The notes beneath the pieces were generated by a model. The model was not told the origin of the DNA. It did no database searches and was given only the letters and a program-made list of their open reading frames with translations. The position numbers were made by a program, and so were the translations under genes. A stretch of 64,000 nucleotides of DNA from Floccularia luteovirens (Eukaryota > Basidiomycota > Agaricomycetes > Agaricales > Squamanitaceae): assembly GCA_009739215.1 (NCBI GenBank), contig VSJF01000010.1, forward strand, positions 186,001 to 250,000. The letters are read 5' to 3'. Of this stretch, positions 1-11,077 are shown in pieces (position 1 is the stretch's first letter; every line of letters starts with the position of its first letter).

Positions 1-5
1 AATTA

Positions 6-938
6 TTGCAGGCCCTATGGGCTATGGCATCTGTACCACCCCATTGGCAAAATGTCAAAGCAACGCTGCTGCAAAAATACACTGCGCAGACCTTGACCCT
101 ACATGACGTTTCTGCTGCGGTCCAGAATCTTTATGATGCTCAGATGACTTCGGTCTCTTCGAGCGGATCAGTGCATAGAGTAATACGCCCGAACAACCCT
201 ATACTTCTCTCATCTACACCGTCAAACACTAAAGAAGACTCTCCAGATGGTGGAAATAAGAAGAAGCAGCACAAGTGAGGGGGTAAAAAAACTTGTGGAG
301 AGAAAGAAAAACAAACAGCTAAAAACAGTGATACAGCGCACTCCCCTGCTGCAAGAATGACTGCTCAGAGTAGTAGTCAGGCCATAGCTGGCCCTTCATC
401 CTTTGAGGGTAGTTTAGAGACACCTAGATTGGCTCCTACCCCTAAGCCTTCCTTTCTCCGGGAAAATCCCCACAAGTTTTATGCTCCGCCTATTGCTAGC
501 ACCTTTACAGGAGCACAGGCGTTGAAGCACCCTGAAACTCCGTACCCTTCATTAAAGAGGAGTAGGGAACTTGTAGACCTTCAAGGTCTTCCTCATCAGC
601 CGAGACATCTCCGAACTCATGAGGAGACATATTTGCTGCGAGAGAGGGTTGAACCTTCCACCTTCACTACAAGAGAAGAAGTACCGGAAGAGGTAAGTGA
701 ACCGCCCGCCAAACGTCTAAGAACCGCCTCCCCTGAACCAGTGCATTATTTGGCACGATCTGATTCAGGTGATAGTGTATCCCTTGGTTCGGAGGTTGAG
801 GACCGGGAATATCCATGTCCCGCTAACGGTTGGACAGAGGTGGAAGTTGATGAACAGATTGCGCAAGCTGCAGGCATTGAAAGAGTTCTAGATGCTCTGG
901 AAGCTGGCAATGAGAGTGAAAGGCAAGTACCTCCTTAA
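6..938 (+). pseudogene. Copia-type gag remnant (family A)
   Basis: Two open stretches (6-278 and 357-938) separated by a TGA stop read as one capsid-like polyprotein. The first part matches the UBN2-type gag of copia elements (LLQALWAMASVPPHWQNVKA, then a region resembling the gag at 27.4-28.4 kb). The second part is a proline- and acid-rich linker containing EEVPEEVSEPPAKRLR and EPVHYLARSDSGDS; nearly the same linker occurs in the full-length copia element at 26,080-26,400 on the minus strand. This shows that families A and B share a gag ancestor. The start lies outside the window. The in-frame stop and the lack of pol make translation into a working polyprotein doubtful. Confidence 0.7.
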
Positions 939-3900
939 AGCTCCAAAGTAATCCAAAGTTGATCGTGACTTACAGCGCCCTCTTCAGCGAGTAATCTGAA
1001 TGGCTAGCAGTAACTGGGCGGATATTTTACCCTGTCACATATATCCTTTGTTTAATGATAAGACTTTGTTTAATGATGCTAAAGTTGATTGGGAAAAGCA
1101 GAGAGCTCCGATTCTTATAATCGTTAGAGATCTTTTTAGATTAAGTCACATAAATGAATAATATGGACTTTGTTGAAGCATAACACTAGCTCCGAAGTAT
1201 CTAATAGTTATCGCAGTTTTATCCAAAAGACTAGCTTGAGAACTATTATCCAGACTGACTTGTCACAAGTAGTTATACCGCTGAATAAGCGAAGTGATAA
1301 AAGAAAGTTGATCTCCAAAGAAATCCTTTTCTACTCAATGATTGAGCTGCTACTTGCTCTCAAAGAGTTCTCTCAGTTGAAAGATGAGAGTATATCAATG
1401 ATGACATGGCATGTCTCTTTCTTGCTTGACGTAGTCGCAGAAATATAAAAGTATGCTTTCTTTATCTAACATTGGTGAAATTCATAATGGTGATGCTGCT
1501 TTGAGCGCAAACATTCCATTGCTCATTGATATCTCCTATATTATATAGTTGAGATTGTCTCCCATTATCATGGTTGATGACTTTATCATAGACGATTGGA
1601 TTCTCTACTATAGAGACTCCGAGAGTATTTGAGCACAGATGAAAATCCACACCTTTAGAATTGGAACAGATCATCCATTCTGTCGCAGTATTGCTCTGGG
1701 AAAAGCTAAATGCGTAAGACTTTCCTTCCCAAGCTTGAAACACAGCTTCTGCATTGGTCAACTATACCAACATTTATGCAGATTTCATTATCGCAAGTAT
1801 CAAAGTAGAATCTCTCCCTTGATGACTACAATTAGTCTCATGCTTGTGGCGCTATACCAAGCTGCCTATGCATTCATCTATTTGAAGGGGTGTATTACGA
1901 AATGAACCAATACTTTGCTGATCGGTGAAAGGGGTGACCACCATTCGATGCATAACTTGCAGACACAGTATCACTGGATTGCTGCATTTCTTGTGCAATT
2001 TTGGCAGTGAATAAATCAACCAGAAGACTTAAGTGTCCTAGCGTATCGCCCATACTTCATATCCATATACTGATGGAAGTCAAAGTTACTTTAAATGATC
2101 TAAATCTAAATGGTTAAAATCGGAAATTCTTTCTACCTCAAATTTTATTAAAGTGGATTCAACTATTGTCTCTCTGTTAATTGCAGATGATTTAATCGCT
2201 CTAAAGAGTTGATGACGATTTTTGAACACCCAGAAATGGAGATATGGACTATTGCCCTAAAAAGCAAATCCACGACAATAACTCTCACTTAAAAAATCCA
2301 AATCTGAAACGAGCAAATTTACATCATAAGATAAGATCCACCCGTGATGGCTTTGAGTTATCTCGCCCTCTCACAAACATTTGATTATCTATTGATTCCG
2401 ATATCCAAACATTAAACTTAGGGAAATACCTAAGACAATTGATTGAGAACTTAGTTGATTGCAGACTAAAATATTACTTGTCGCAAAAAAATTCTCCCAA
2501 TTAGTCCCAAGGACACCAACATCCTAATCCATAAGAGAGTCTGACAAGACTCCTATCTACTTTAGTCTCCCAAACAGGAATATCAGCGCTATACCAAGCT
2601 GCAGATATAGATATAATTCGCAGGTCGCTGAAATATTTCGCACTTTGCTAGAATGATCTGGTTGAGACATAAAAAAGCTCCCTAGTCACGAAAGTGATTT
2701 ATGATATGGTCGCATAAAACCTCTGGTTTAATTACTGGATTCAGGTTTCAGAGTCCATTGACAAGGAATTTCCAGCAAAACCACTCTGGAAATAGGCAAA
2801 GAAACGGCATCCTGTCCTTTCCGGCCAACCTTGCTCATACTAAATGTTGACTCCCTGATAATATCACTAGGAGATGGATTTTGTATTCACAATGAGCCTA
2901 CTAGCTCAGGATGAGGGGTGAACAGACTTTGCACTCGCAGCTCTAAGCGCGATAATTAAAGCTTTGCATCGTCGATATTTCCACCATTTGGTTCACACCA
3001 TTTTTATGCAAATCTAAGTCATTAGTTCTTGATGCAGATAGAGAAATTCACACTACTCTATTCTTGCTCGAACGCAATGTTTACTGGATAAGATACCTAC
3101 ACCAAGGTTGAGGATGATAAGAAGAACGAATGATGCAAGTAACTATGTCCGATGGTTACAACAATTGCATGACTCTATCACCAGATATCTCGCACTTCGA
3201 AGAAACTACTAAACTTCTAAGATATGCTAGAAGAAATCAAAAGATATGATGTCAAGGACATAAAGGAAGTAAATCTTTATGCAGCTTATTACTAGCGCAA
3301 AAGAAATACTTGATAGATTATTGATGAGATCTTGACTCTCATAATCTAATACAAACATGTCTGTCTTGTCGCCCATAAGAGGTTGCTGACTATGACTTAA
3401 TTGTCCAGACATTGGGTCTTCTCCTAGACTCATAAACAAGAAGTTAAGAGAATTAGAAAGTAAAGATCTATAAGACCTAGATTGAGATTGATGCCGATGA
3501 CATTACTCCGTCTCCACCATCAGCGGTGTTGAATGGCTCACTTAATTGTTTGAGATTTATCTCGTCTCTCTAGACCACCTTAAAAAATCTTGAAATCAAG
3601 TCTTATTGGTAAAAGCTATATCCAATCTGGAAAGACTTTAAAAACAAAATAGCAAATCAGCGCTAAAGACTATAAACCAACGAGTTGAAATCTAGTCAAT
3701 ACTCAAGATAACACCCAATAATACTAGGGTCAAATCTAGCTGCAGATTTTAAGAAACGTATCATATCATACTGGGCATTGGAGGTCCATAATCCTTGTAA
3801 GCCCCATTTCCAATGAGTTTTAGCCTTTCAACATGAAGTCGCGATTGCTGCTCTTAGCGCATCTGCTGACAAAAATAAAAGTGCACCCCTGATTCTCTAC

Positions 3901-4380
3901 TAAGGTCGCCCAAACAGATGCTGACTTGCTTGAATTCTTGCTTGACTTTGTCGCAGAAATCGCAAACTTGGTATTGAGTTTCCATTCAATGGATTAAGCT
4001 GATTACATCGCTTTCCATTGTCTTATTTATCTTTCTCTAAGAGTGAAGCGCCATTTACTGCTCCCTGGACTATCGCACTGCTGATTTGATCGCACTTGCT
4101 TGATAAAACACAAAGCAGCTCTGCTTGAAGCTACATTCGCAGGTCGCTGAAATACTTTGCACCTTGCTTGAATATATTCGCAGACTTGGCTTGCATCCTT
4201 TTACCCAGTCGCACTTCGAAATATCCAAATGCTCGTATATGCTCGTCTTGCTGATTCAATCACAGATTAGTAGCACTAAGCTTAGGTGATCTGGTTGCTG
4301 ACTCTAATACTATTAAGTATCCACTTAGAACCTAAATGATTCGAGTTATCTCATCACATAGTGTACTAAGTGAAGGGGTG

Positions 4381-4763
4381 TGTTGCGTCAGCATGATCAC
4401 ATGATGGATTACATAATTCGTCAGGTGATAAGTCAGATGATATGTCAGATGATATGTCACATGACTACACTCACATATGCCCTATGCCCTATGCATCACG
4501 TGCAATATGACTAAACATGTTCTATAACCTTCTACAAGGTTCTATAAAGTAGACATGTGACTATGACGGACATAGCACGGACCCTTACACAAATATGTAC
4601 ATACAGCTAGAACTGTATATAAGGACACTCTTATGCAGAATAGATCCCTTGTCCTATTCTATAGGTAGTAGTAGTAACACTAACCGTAAGGTGTGATCTA
4701 AGTAAGCACAAGGTAAGATCTTTGAGTTCCTCCACTGTGTCTTGCACACATGGCTGCTCAACA
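4381..4763 (+). repeat. Family A LTR (3' LTR of the left element)
   Basis: It begins TGTTGCGTCAGC and ends GCTGCTCAACA, the terminal signature of families A, B and E. It contains repeats of TCACATGA/GATATGTCA and the box TGTATATAAGGACAC, a likely U3 TATA box. It follows the polypurine tract of the left element. Other copies are at 5835, 15438, 20312, 21987, 58568 and 62558. Confidence 0.85.
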
Positions 4764-4789
4764 GTCTCTACTCCACAATCCAAACAATG

Positions 4790-5517
4790 TGTTGTGATAG
4801 CAACTATCATGTGAAGGATCACATGATTCATGTAATGTGATATGTCATATGACTCACTCATCATATGCTTTATATCACTGCAGGCGCCAGCACCTGTTTT
4901 GGCTGGAAACAGGAATTAAGAAAAATGTTTAGTGTTTCTCATGCCTTTTTCTTTTGAGAAAAGGTTACATGTTTTTAACTGAAACAGATAATGACAAACA
5001 AGTATTCTTTATCTTATTCTTTTTCTACTAGAAATAGGAAAAAGTATACCTTTTTCTGCTAGAAATAGATATCTTTTAAATAGTATTCCTGTTTCTGGTA
5101 GAAAATAATCAGATAAAGAATACCTGTTTCTACATCATTTGTTTCAGCTAGAAACAGGTAACCTTTTTCTCAAAGAAAAAGGTGTGAGAAACACTAAACA
5201 TTTTTCTTAATTCCTGTTTCTGGCCGAAACAGGTATGGGCTCCTGCCATGTATGTCACGTGCATTATGACTAAGCATGTTCTTTGATGTTCTACAACATT
5301 CTACAAAGAACATGTGACTTATGGAACTATCTAGCATGGACCACTATTTACAAATATGCACATACAGTAAAACTATATATAAGGACCTTGTACTTTGTAC
5401 TATGCCCCTTGTCCAATTACATTGGTAGTAGTCAGTATTAGCCTGTAAGCATAACAAGTAAGCTCTAAGGTAAGGTAGTTCCACTCCACTGTGTGTAACA
5501 CAGGGTACTGCTTGACA
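4790..5517 (+). repeat. Family E solo LTR, split by a MITE
   Basis: It begins TGTTGTGATAGCAACTATC and ends near GGGTACTGCTTGACA. The same LTR lies reversed and intact at 26552-26913. It interrupts a minus-strand gag-like frame: joining the flanks restores DVAIVW, with CAATG on the left and CAATT on the right as an eroded duplication. A 375-bp inverted-repeat element sits inside it. Without that insertion it is about 350 bp. Confidence 0.7.
4876..5250. mobile_element. CACTA-like MITE with long terminal inverted repeats
   Basis: The ends are CACTGCAGGCGCC and, reversed, CATGGCAGGAGCC. They continue as about 95-bp inverted arms containing GGAATTAAGAAAAATGTTTA. The flanks carry TAT on both sides (4873-4875 and 5251-5253), absent as a duplication in the intact family E LTR copy at 26.8 kb. 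A 3-bp duplication with CACT-type ends fits a non-autonomous CACTA (EnSpm) element. The centre is AT-rich, repeats CTAGAAA/CCTGTTTC motifs and has no coding potential. Confidence 0.6.
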
Positions 5518-5834
5518 ATTGCAACATCGTCCCATTCATGGTAGTCATAGTCAGGGGAATGAGAGCGTTGGATGGAGCATTGGTTCAGCTCAATGGTTCT
5601 GATGCATCTCTCCTTGGCTAAGTAGTCCAAGATGCATTGTTTCTCAGTGCAGTTACCTGAATAATGTCCAGGTTTATATTTCTTACAGTAAGTGCATTTG
5701 TAATGGGGGCAGTCCATGGCCCAGTGGTAGATCAATCCACATTGAAAGCATTTGTCATCAATGGCTCTGGCAGTTGCAGGGGTAGGTTTATGAGGTCTAG
5801 GTGGAGGTAATGTCTAAGTTCTTGCAGCATAGGT

Positions 5835-6240
5835 TGTTGTGACAGCACAATCACATGATGGATTACATAATTCATCATGTGATGAGTCACACATGATGTG
5901 TCACATGATGTGTCACATGATGTGTCACATGATGTGTCACATGACTACATCCACATATATGCCCCATGCCCTATACATCATGTGCAAGTATGACTAAACA
6001 TATTCTACAACCTTCTACAAGGTTCTATGCCCTAGACATGTGATTATATAGAACAATGCATGGATCATTATATACAAATAGGTACATACAGTAGAACTGT
6101 ATATAAGGACTCTACCTTCTTTTATAATAGACAGTCCTTTCTGGATAAGTAGTAGTATACTGACCTAAGTGTAAGATTAAGTAAGCACAAGATAAGGCTA
6201 AGTCCCTATCACTGTGCAATGCACAGATGGCTGCTCAACA
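5835..6240 (+). repeat. Family A solo LTR, duplication TAGGT
   Basis: It starts TGTTGTGACAGCACAATC and ends CTGCTCAACA, and is flanked by TAGGT at 5830-5834 and 6241-6245. It carries an expanded 12-bp tandem repeat and a TATA box in AACTGTATATAAGGAC. Confidence 0.88.
5893..5940. repeat. Four perfect 12-bp tandem repeats
   Basis: Four exact units of ATGATGTGTCAC lie end to end inside the LTR, each carrying the TCACATGA palindrome. Other family A copies hold only degenerate versions, so this is a local expansion. Confidence 0.9.
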
Positions 6241-6489
6241 TAGGTTTCTTTGGTGTTGAAATAACAAGTGCGCGCAAGTCCAAACATGCACCCAAATTCA
6301 TCGGACATAACGCACCTTCATCTTATTATATCATTCCTTTTATTAACACCTGCATCAATAATCATACCATTCCTTTTCCATGTCCTCCTTTGATCACTTA
6401 AAAGTAGATTTGTTTGTTTTCTCTTTTTACGCTACCTCAAAAAGGTATAGCCTCTCTGCTCTTTAAATATTTAAACATCTTGATATTTT

Positions 6490-6660
6490 CCGAACATCTC
6501 AGTCGTTTGACCACGCAAACACTGAGATAAGAACGTTCTTTACTTTCCTTATAATTTATACTAATAGTAAAGTAGCTAGCATGTTTACTATTAAGGTAAA
6601 TAATATTACAGTCGTTTGACCACACAAACACTGAGCTAGCGTGTTTACTATTAAGTTTCT
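6490..6660. repeat. Pair of direct repeats in the gag-like remnant
   Basis: CAGTCGTTTGACCAC followed by CAAACACTGAG occurs at about 6500 and again at about 6609. GCTAGC followed by GTTTACTATTAAG occurs at about 6575 and 6635. The two modules alternate, suggesting a short tandem duplication. Nothing coding is convincing here. Confidence 0.6.
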
Positions 6661-7356
6661 TGTATGAAACTCTACATTTGGTTGGTGTGTGGATAGAGAG
6701 TAGTGGACGAGGAGTGGAGACTCTTTGTTCTGGTCTGACATACATAGACAGCTAGTCTGTGAGACTGTCACAGTTGAGAGAGTCAAGTTGCATGGTGCTA
6801 AGCTCAACAATCTTTGTGGTAAGTTGCTGTAATTTTTCATGGACCTCAAAGGAGGTGTAAAGTTCTCTAAATCTGGGGGCATTCTTGGGTGCAATCTTGT
6901 CAAGCCAATTGTTGATAAAGAGACATTTGTCTTTTTCTTTAAATAAACATTTGATATCAGAGAGATGGAGATAGTTGATTTCTGGTGATACCTTGGGATG
7001 GGGTGGATCTGTGGATGTGATGCTGTCTGAGTCAGAAGACTGGATTCTTGGTATCTGGATGCAGACATGGAGAGGTGGTGGAGACATTGGTTGTGGTGAG
7101 GGTAATTTTACAAGAGGGGAGATCAGTGATAGGGCTGGTGCTAGTGGTTGTAATGGAGATATGGATGGTGGTTCGAGAGTTGTGATGGACATGAGTGGTG
7201 ATATGAGTGGTATAAGTATGGGGGTAGAGGTCACTGGAGCAGACTGGGTTCTGAGAGGAGAGTGGGAAGCATTTTCTGTGGAGGCAGTGGTTGGTGCTGG
7301 GGAAGTTTCTTTTACTTATGTTATCTTTGGGGATTGAAAGGAATGGGGAGATGGAT

Positions 7357-7660
7357 TCCATGGATTGTCTTATATGCTGTCAGGATTTCTGAAGCATTCT
7401 TTAAATGAGATTCAGGTTCTCAGAAGTTGTCTGAAGATGGATATTCTTTCCACTTGACTAGGTAGCAGATTCTTTTTCCATTATTCTGGTGCATTACAAT
7501 GTCTTCTACCTTGTATTCCTCAGTGTTATCAATAAGATCTGGAGGTGGTTTTGTATAATTGGATCTGTGAACCTCGGTTTCTTGATACAGTGTGAGGAGT
7601 GAGGCATGAAAAATGGAGTGTATTCTCCATGAGATTGAGAGTTTTAGTCAATAGGTCAAA
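7357..7660 (-). pseudogene. Gypsy pol C-terminus with chromodomain
   Basis: The minus-strand frame reads EEYKVEDIVMHQNNGKRICY, then LVKWKEYPSSDN, a stop, and EPESHLKNASEIL. This is the chromodomain core (aromatic cage positions Y, W and the WEP triad). The stop replaces the Trp of the expected WEP (TGG to TGA). In this family the chromodomain follows the integrase and can target integration to marked chromatin. This copy cannot make an intact one. Confidence 0.75.
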
Positions 7661-9240
7661 GAGCCTAAGACTTCTATAATAGGAAATGGACCTTTCTGTT
7701 TAGGTGCTAGTTTCCTTTTCTGGTATCTGAGTTTCAGATATTTCGATTCTAATCATACAAGGTCATTCTTCTTGAAGAGTATGAATTTGTTCTGGACTTG
7801 ATTTATCATTGTTTGATGTGCAAGTTCATATGCTGTATTTGCTTCATCTTGTGCTTCTTGAATTGATTTCAGTCTTTCTTCTGTTGATGGCACATTGCTT
7901 TTGTTGTATGCCATAGGAAAGGGTTATGAGTTGTATCCCATCATTATGAAGAATGGGGATGTTGTGACAGCAACTCCATGTGATAGATTAGTAGTCATGT
8001 GATTAGTCATGTGCTCGTCAGTCATGTGTTGTAGACCTGATAAGATAAGATAAGGTCACACCAGTATAATGACTAAGATGTAATGACACACACAGTCTGG
8101 AGCATTCTAGAGCTTACTGCAGACATGCGTATAACTCATATTATGGAACGTGTATGACTCATGTCCTATCTGGAGTAGACATGAGGTATTTCATGTACAC
8201 GCTGGTAACTACATTAGGTATTACACAGCCACAACTATAATGTATATATACAGAGTAGTAATGTCAATATACTTTATCCAATTAACTTGGTAGTAGTCAG
8301 TAGTATAGCACCTCTAAGCAACAGTAAGAACCCCAGGTAAGATAGTTCCTATCACTGTGTGTGACAGGTGCTGCTCAACAGAGGATTTGTCTTGAAGTAT
8401 GTGGGGTTTCTGATTATATGAAAATTCTAACAATGGAAGATGTGAGTTCTATGTTTTAGGGTTGTTTGTGCAGAAGATTGCTAAGTATGCTTCTATTTCT
8501 TGATTTGCACGTTCTATGCCTCCATCTATTTGAGGGTGGTAGGCAGTGCTCATGGCTAGTTTGATGTCTAAGAGTTTTTCAAATTCTTGAAATGCTTTAG
8601 AGGCAAATTGGGGTCCTCTGTCTGATATGATCTTGTCTGGAAGACCAAAGTGTTTGTACACATGGTTGATCAGAAGTTGGGCAGTCTGGATTGCATCTAT
8701 TGTCTTGTGACAAGGGATTAGAATTACCCTCTTTGTAAGCCCATGGTCTACTATGACCATGATACTATCATAGCCATCCAATTCAGGAAGATCTGTGATA
8801 AAATCTACAGATGTTTGTGCAAATGGTCTATTGTTTTCTGGGGTGACTATTGAGTTATAGGGCAGTGTTGTTGGGTGTCTATTAATCTTTGTTTGCTGGC
8901 AAATGGCACAGCCTTTAACATAGTTCTTTATGAACGCATGTATTCTGGGCCACTAATAGTCTCTTTTTAGGAGTTCTAAGATGCAGAGTATTCCAGAGTG
9001 TCTCATAGGAGTGGAATTGTGGTATTTCTGAAGTAGTTGCCTTCTTAGGTTTTTATTCATTAGAACATAACATTTGTTCTAATAGAAGAGGAGTCCATCT
9101 TCTATTTTCCAATCTGGTAAGGCAGTCTTTGTTGTTGGGAATTTCTTTATGGTGTCAATTGCTTCTTGCATCATTGGTTCTTTCTCATGAGAGTCGAGAA
9201 TTTCTTGTCTGATTTCTATATTGATGACTCAGATAAACAT
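7661..9240 (-). pseudogene. Gypsy integrase remnant
   Basis: The longest open part (8449-8781) contains the catalytic-core pieces IVDHGLTKRVILIPC, HFGLPDKIISDRGPQFASKA and TAYHPQIDGGIERANQEIEA, giving the second Asp and the Glu of the DDE triad (the usual ...TDGQTERxNQ is IDGGIERANQ here). Upstream on the same strand are a zinc-binding stretch (GCAICQQTKINRH) and QTSVDFITDLPELDGYDSIM with the first Asp. A family B LTR at 7960-8380 splits the C-terminal part, between KPHILQDKS and PFFIMMGYNS. Stops are scattered. Confidence 0.8.
7960..8380 (+). repeat. Family B solo LTR, duplication GGGGA/GAGGA
   Basis: It begins TGTTGTGACAGCAACTCC and ends GGTGCTGCTCAACA, 421 bp like the LTRs of the full-length copia element at 19,376-29,099. 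The flanking pentamers GGGGA and GAGGA differ by one base. It contains a TATA-like TATAATGTATATATAC. Confidence 0.83.
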
Positions 9241-10434
9241 CTGCTTTGGAAGCATGATGATATTTTTGTTATCATAATCCTCATTTGGGATGTAGTCTGG
9301 TCTTCTAGAGAGTACATCACTTTGCACCATTTGTGAACCAGGTGTGTGTATTAACACAATGTTGAATTCTGATAGAAATAAGCTCCATCAGGCTTGTCTT
9401 CTGTTTAGTTTTTGTGGGTTTCTGTAATAGGTTAAATTCTTGTGATCACATATCACAATGACTGGGAATGGAGATCCAAGGAGGAAATGTCTTCATTCTG
9501 TGAGAGCTCTGATTACTGCAAAGAGTTCTCAATCATAGATCTCATAATTTCTTTCTGTTTCTGTGAAGGATTTGGATATGAATCCATATGAATGCCATAG
9601 GCTGTTTATGTCTTTCTGTTTTAAGACTACTCCTGATGCATATTTGAATGCATCTGTTTCTAATAGGAATTGTTTCTTAAAGTCAGGCATTTGTAATACC
9701 AGTGCAGTAGTAAATGCTTTCTTGAGTTTCTTGAATGATGATTGGCATTCATTTGTCCAAATAAATTTGGTATTTTTCTTGAGAAGTTCATTTAGTGGTT
9801 GCACTAAGTCTGAGAACTTGTGTATGAATTTTCTGTAAAAGTTTCCAAATCCAAGGAAACTTCTGATTTGTTTGACTAATTGTGGTGGCAGCCAGTCTTT
9901 GATTCCTTTGAGTTTCACAGGATCCATCGAGATCTTGTTTTCTGAAATGATGAGTCCTAGGTATTCTATCTATTTCTTGTTGAATTCGCATTTCTCTATT
10001 TTTAGATAGAGGTCGTGTTTCTTTAGCCTTTTTAGGACTTTCAAGATTCTTTTGGTTTGTTGTTCTAGTGTTTCTAAGAATATCAGGATGTCATCCATAT
10101 AGATAGTGACCCATCCTTTGTTGATTATATCCCTGAATATGTTGTCCATCATGTTTTGGAAGGTTGCAGGGAAATTGCACATTCTGAAAAACATTACTAT
10201 GGGCTCAAAGAGTCCCATTTTGGTCTTGAATGCTGCTTTAGGCTTGTCACCTTCTCAAATTCTTACATTATTGTATCCCCATCAGATATCAAGTTTGGTA
10301 AAGATCTTGCCTCCTTTTAGTTTTGTTAGGAGTTCCAAGATTAAGGGCAAAGGGTAAGGTTTCTTTATTGTTCCTTCATTGAGGTAATGATAGTCTTGGC
10401 AGGGTCTTAAACTTCCATCTTTCTTTGTGACAAA
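9241..10434 (-). pseudogene. Gypsy reverse transcriptase and RNase H remnant
   Basis: Minus-strand frames give [19 protein letters not shown], then KTKMGLFEPIVMFFRMCNFP, then VTIYMDDILIF with the YMDD-type catalytic motif, then IRSFLGFGNFYRKFIHKFSD, then LLETDAFKYASGVVLKQK for the start of RNase H. Stops interrupt at conserved places: after KLDI (TGA before WGYNN), after NNVRI, in place of Trp in the ALTEWR motif and in place of Arg in RRQAR. Element D has split the domain at its N-terminal side. Confidence 0.85.
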
Positions 10435-10499
10435 TGTGGGGAGTGTAAGGGGAACCCCAAGTTCAACCTTTTGAACCCTTCTAAACCACTCAGCAATAC

Positions 10500-11077
10500 T
10501 GTTACCACTATGCGTGTTATTGTTATAGATAGGAGTCGAGTCGAATGCTAGTCACGTTTCCCTAGTGCGTCGAGGGGTAGAGTCCTCGAACTAGTTACTT
10601 TTGCCACTAGTGGGGGCCTTGTCGAGGTCAATTACGACAGAGGGGGCAGCCAGGCGTTTCAGGCTGCTCGCTGTCTTGCGTGCTGTTATATACAACTTGC
10701 TAGCTGTCCTAGACTAGGGAGGGAGGATTCGCTTAGTGCACACAGAGGTAGCAGAATAATCAAGCGTGTTAGGCAGTATTCAAACTAAGGTCAAGCTGAG
10801 GCTTGCCTGTAGTTTGCGCTATCTTAAATACATAATCTGTACTACTAAGAATAGCCTACAATGAGGCGTATCACTAAGCCTACAAGTCATATAGAAGCGC
10901 TACTAGTCATATAGAAGACGCGTTGAGTCAAATAGATGCGCGCATGAGTCAAAAGGTGAAACACAAGAGTCAAGGTGCTAAAGATAGTAAACATGAGGAG
11001 AACGCGTTGAAGACGCATGTATTTTAAACTGTTCTAAGGTCCAGGGAGATATCGTAAGTCTGGATAAGGTCATAACA
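10500..11077 (+). repeat. Family C solo LTR, duplication AATAC
   Basis: It begins TGTTACCACTATGCG and ends AAGGTCATAACA, with AATAC at 10495-10499 and 11078-11082. It is nested inside element D, which is nested inside the gypsy element. It carries a phased AGTCA array at 10885-10972. Confidence 0.9.
10885..10972 (+). repeat. AGTCA array with 20-21 bp period
   Basis: Five AGTCA cores are spaced 20, 21, 21 and 21 bases apart, with a loosely conserved ATAGAAG between the first ones. Two are full TGAGTCA, the consensus of Gcn4/AP-1 type bZIP factors. The same array occurs in the other family C copies. Confidence 0.8.

Larger units (their letters stand above)
1..4763 (+). mobile_element. Family A copia-derived retroelement, 3' portion
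   Basis: This is the internal region of a Ty1/copia-like element running into its 3' LTR. A gag-type reading frame lies at the start, followed by about 3.4 kb with no recognisable protease, integrase, reverse transcriptase or RNase H on either strand. A purine-rich stretch, GAAGGGGTG, sits directly before the LTR at 4381 and looks like the polypurine tract. The 5' end lies outside the window. Positions 1-3470 align with 59,635-64,000, which carries the matching 5' LTR and primer-binding site, so the two partial copies together imply an element of about 5.8 kb with gag but no visible pol. A short direct repeat, around 2617-2655 and again at 4136-4172, is present in this copy; its first unit is missing from the right copy. 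Confidence 0.75.
5518..7340 (-). pseudogene. Gag-like remnant with CCHC zinc knuckle
   Basis: Read on the minus strand, the N-terminal part (about 7340-6752) is rich in Pro, Ser and Thr, followed by a helical stretch (FINNWLDKIAPKNAPRFREL). After a repeat-rich, poorly coding section and a family A LTR (5835-6240), the frame continues as KCFQCGLIYHWAMDC, a C-x2-C-x4-H-x4-C knuckle, then a second Cys-rich stretch (CTYCKKYKPGHYSGNC). It is further cut by the family E LTR at 5517. No pol can be attached to it. It lies head-on to the chromodomain end of the gypsy element, so it is either another element or a rearranged fragment. Confidence 0.5.

Noticed and set aside
1462..1761. A 99-residue minus-strand frame in the left family A element
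   Set aside because: The right copy breaks this frame, no pol motif is present and the composition is AT-driven; taken as a chance frame.
5881..5945. Regular repeats resembling a CRISPR array
   Set aside because: The units are 12-bp perfect tandem repeats with no spacers and lie inside a fungal LTR; CRISPR arrays are not expected in nuclear fungal DNA.
6975..7337. Glycine-rich plus-strand frame
   Set aside because: It is antisense to the Pro/Ser/Thr-rich gag-like frame, whose low-complexity codons create it.
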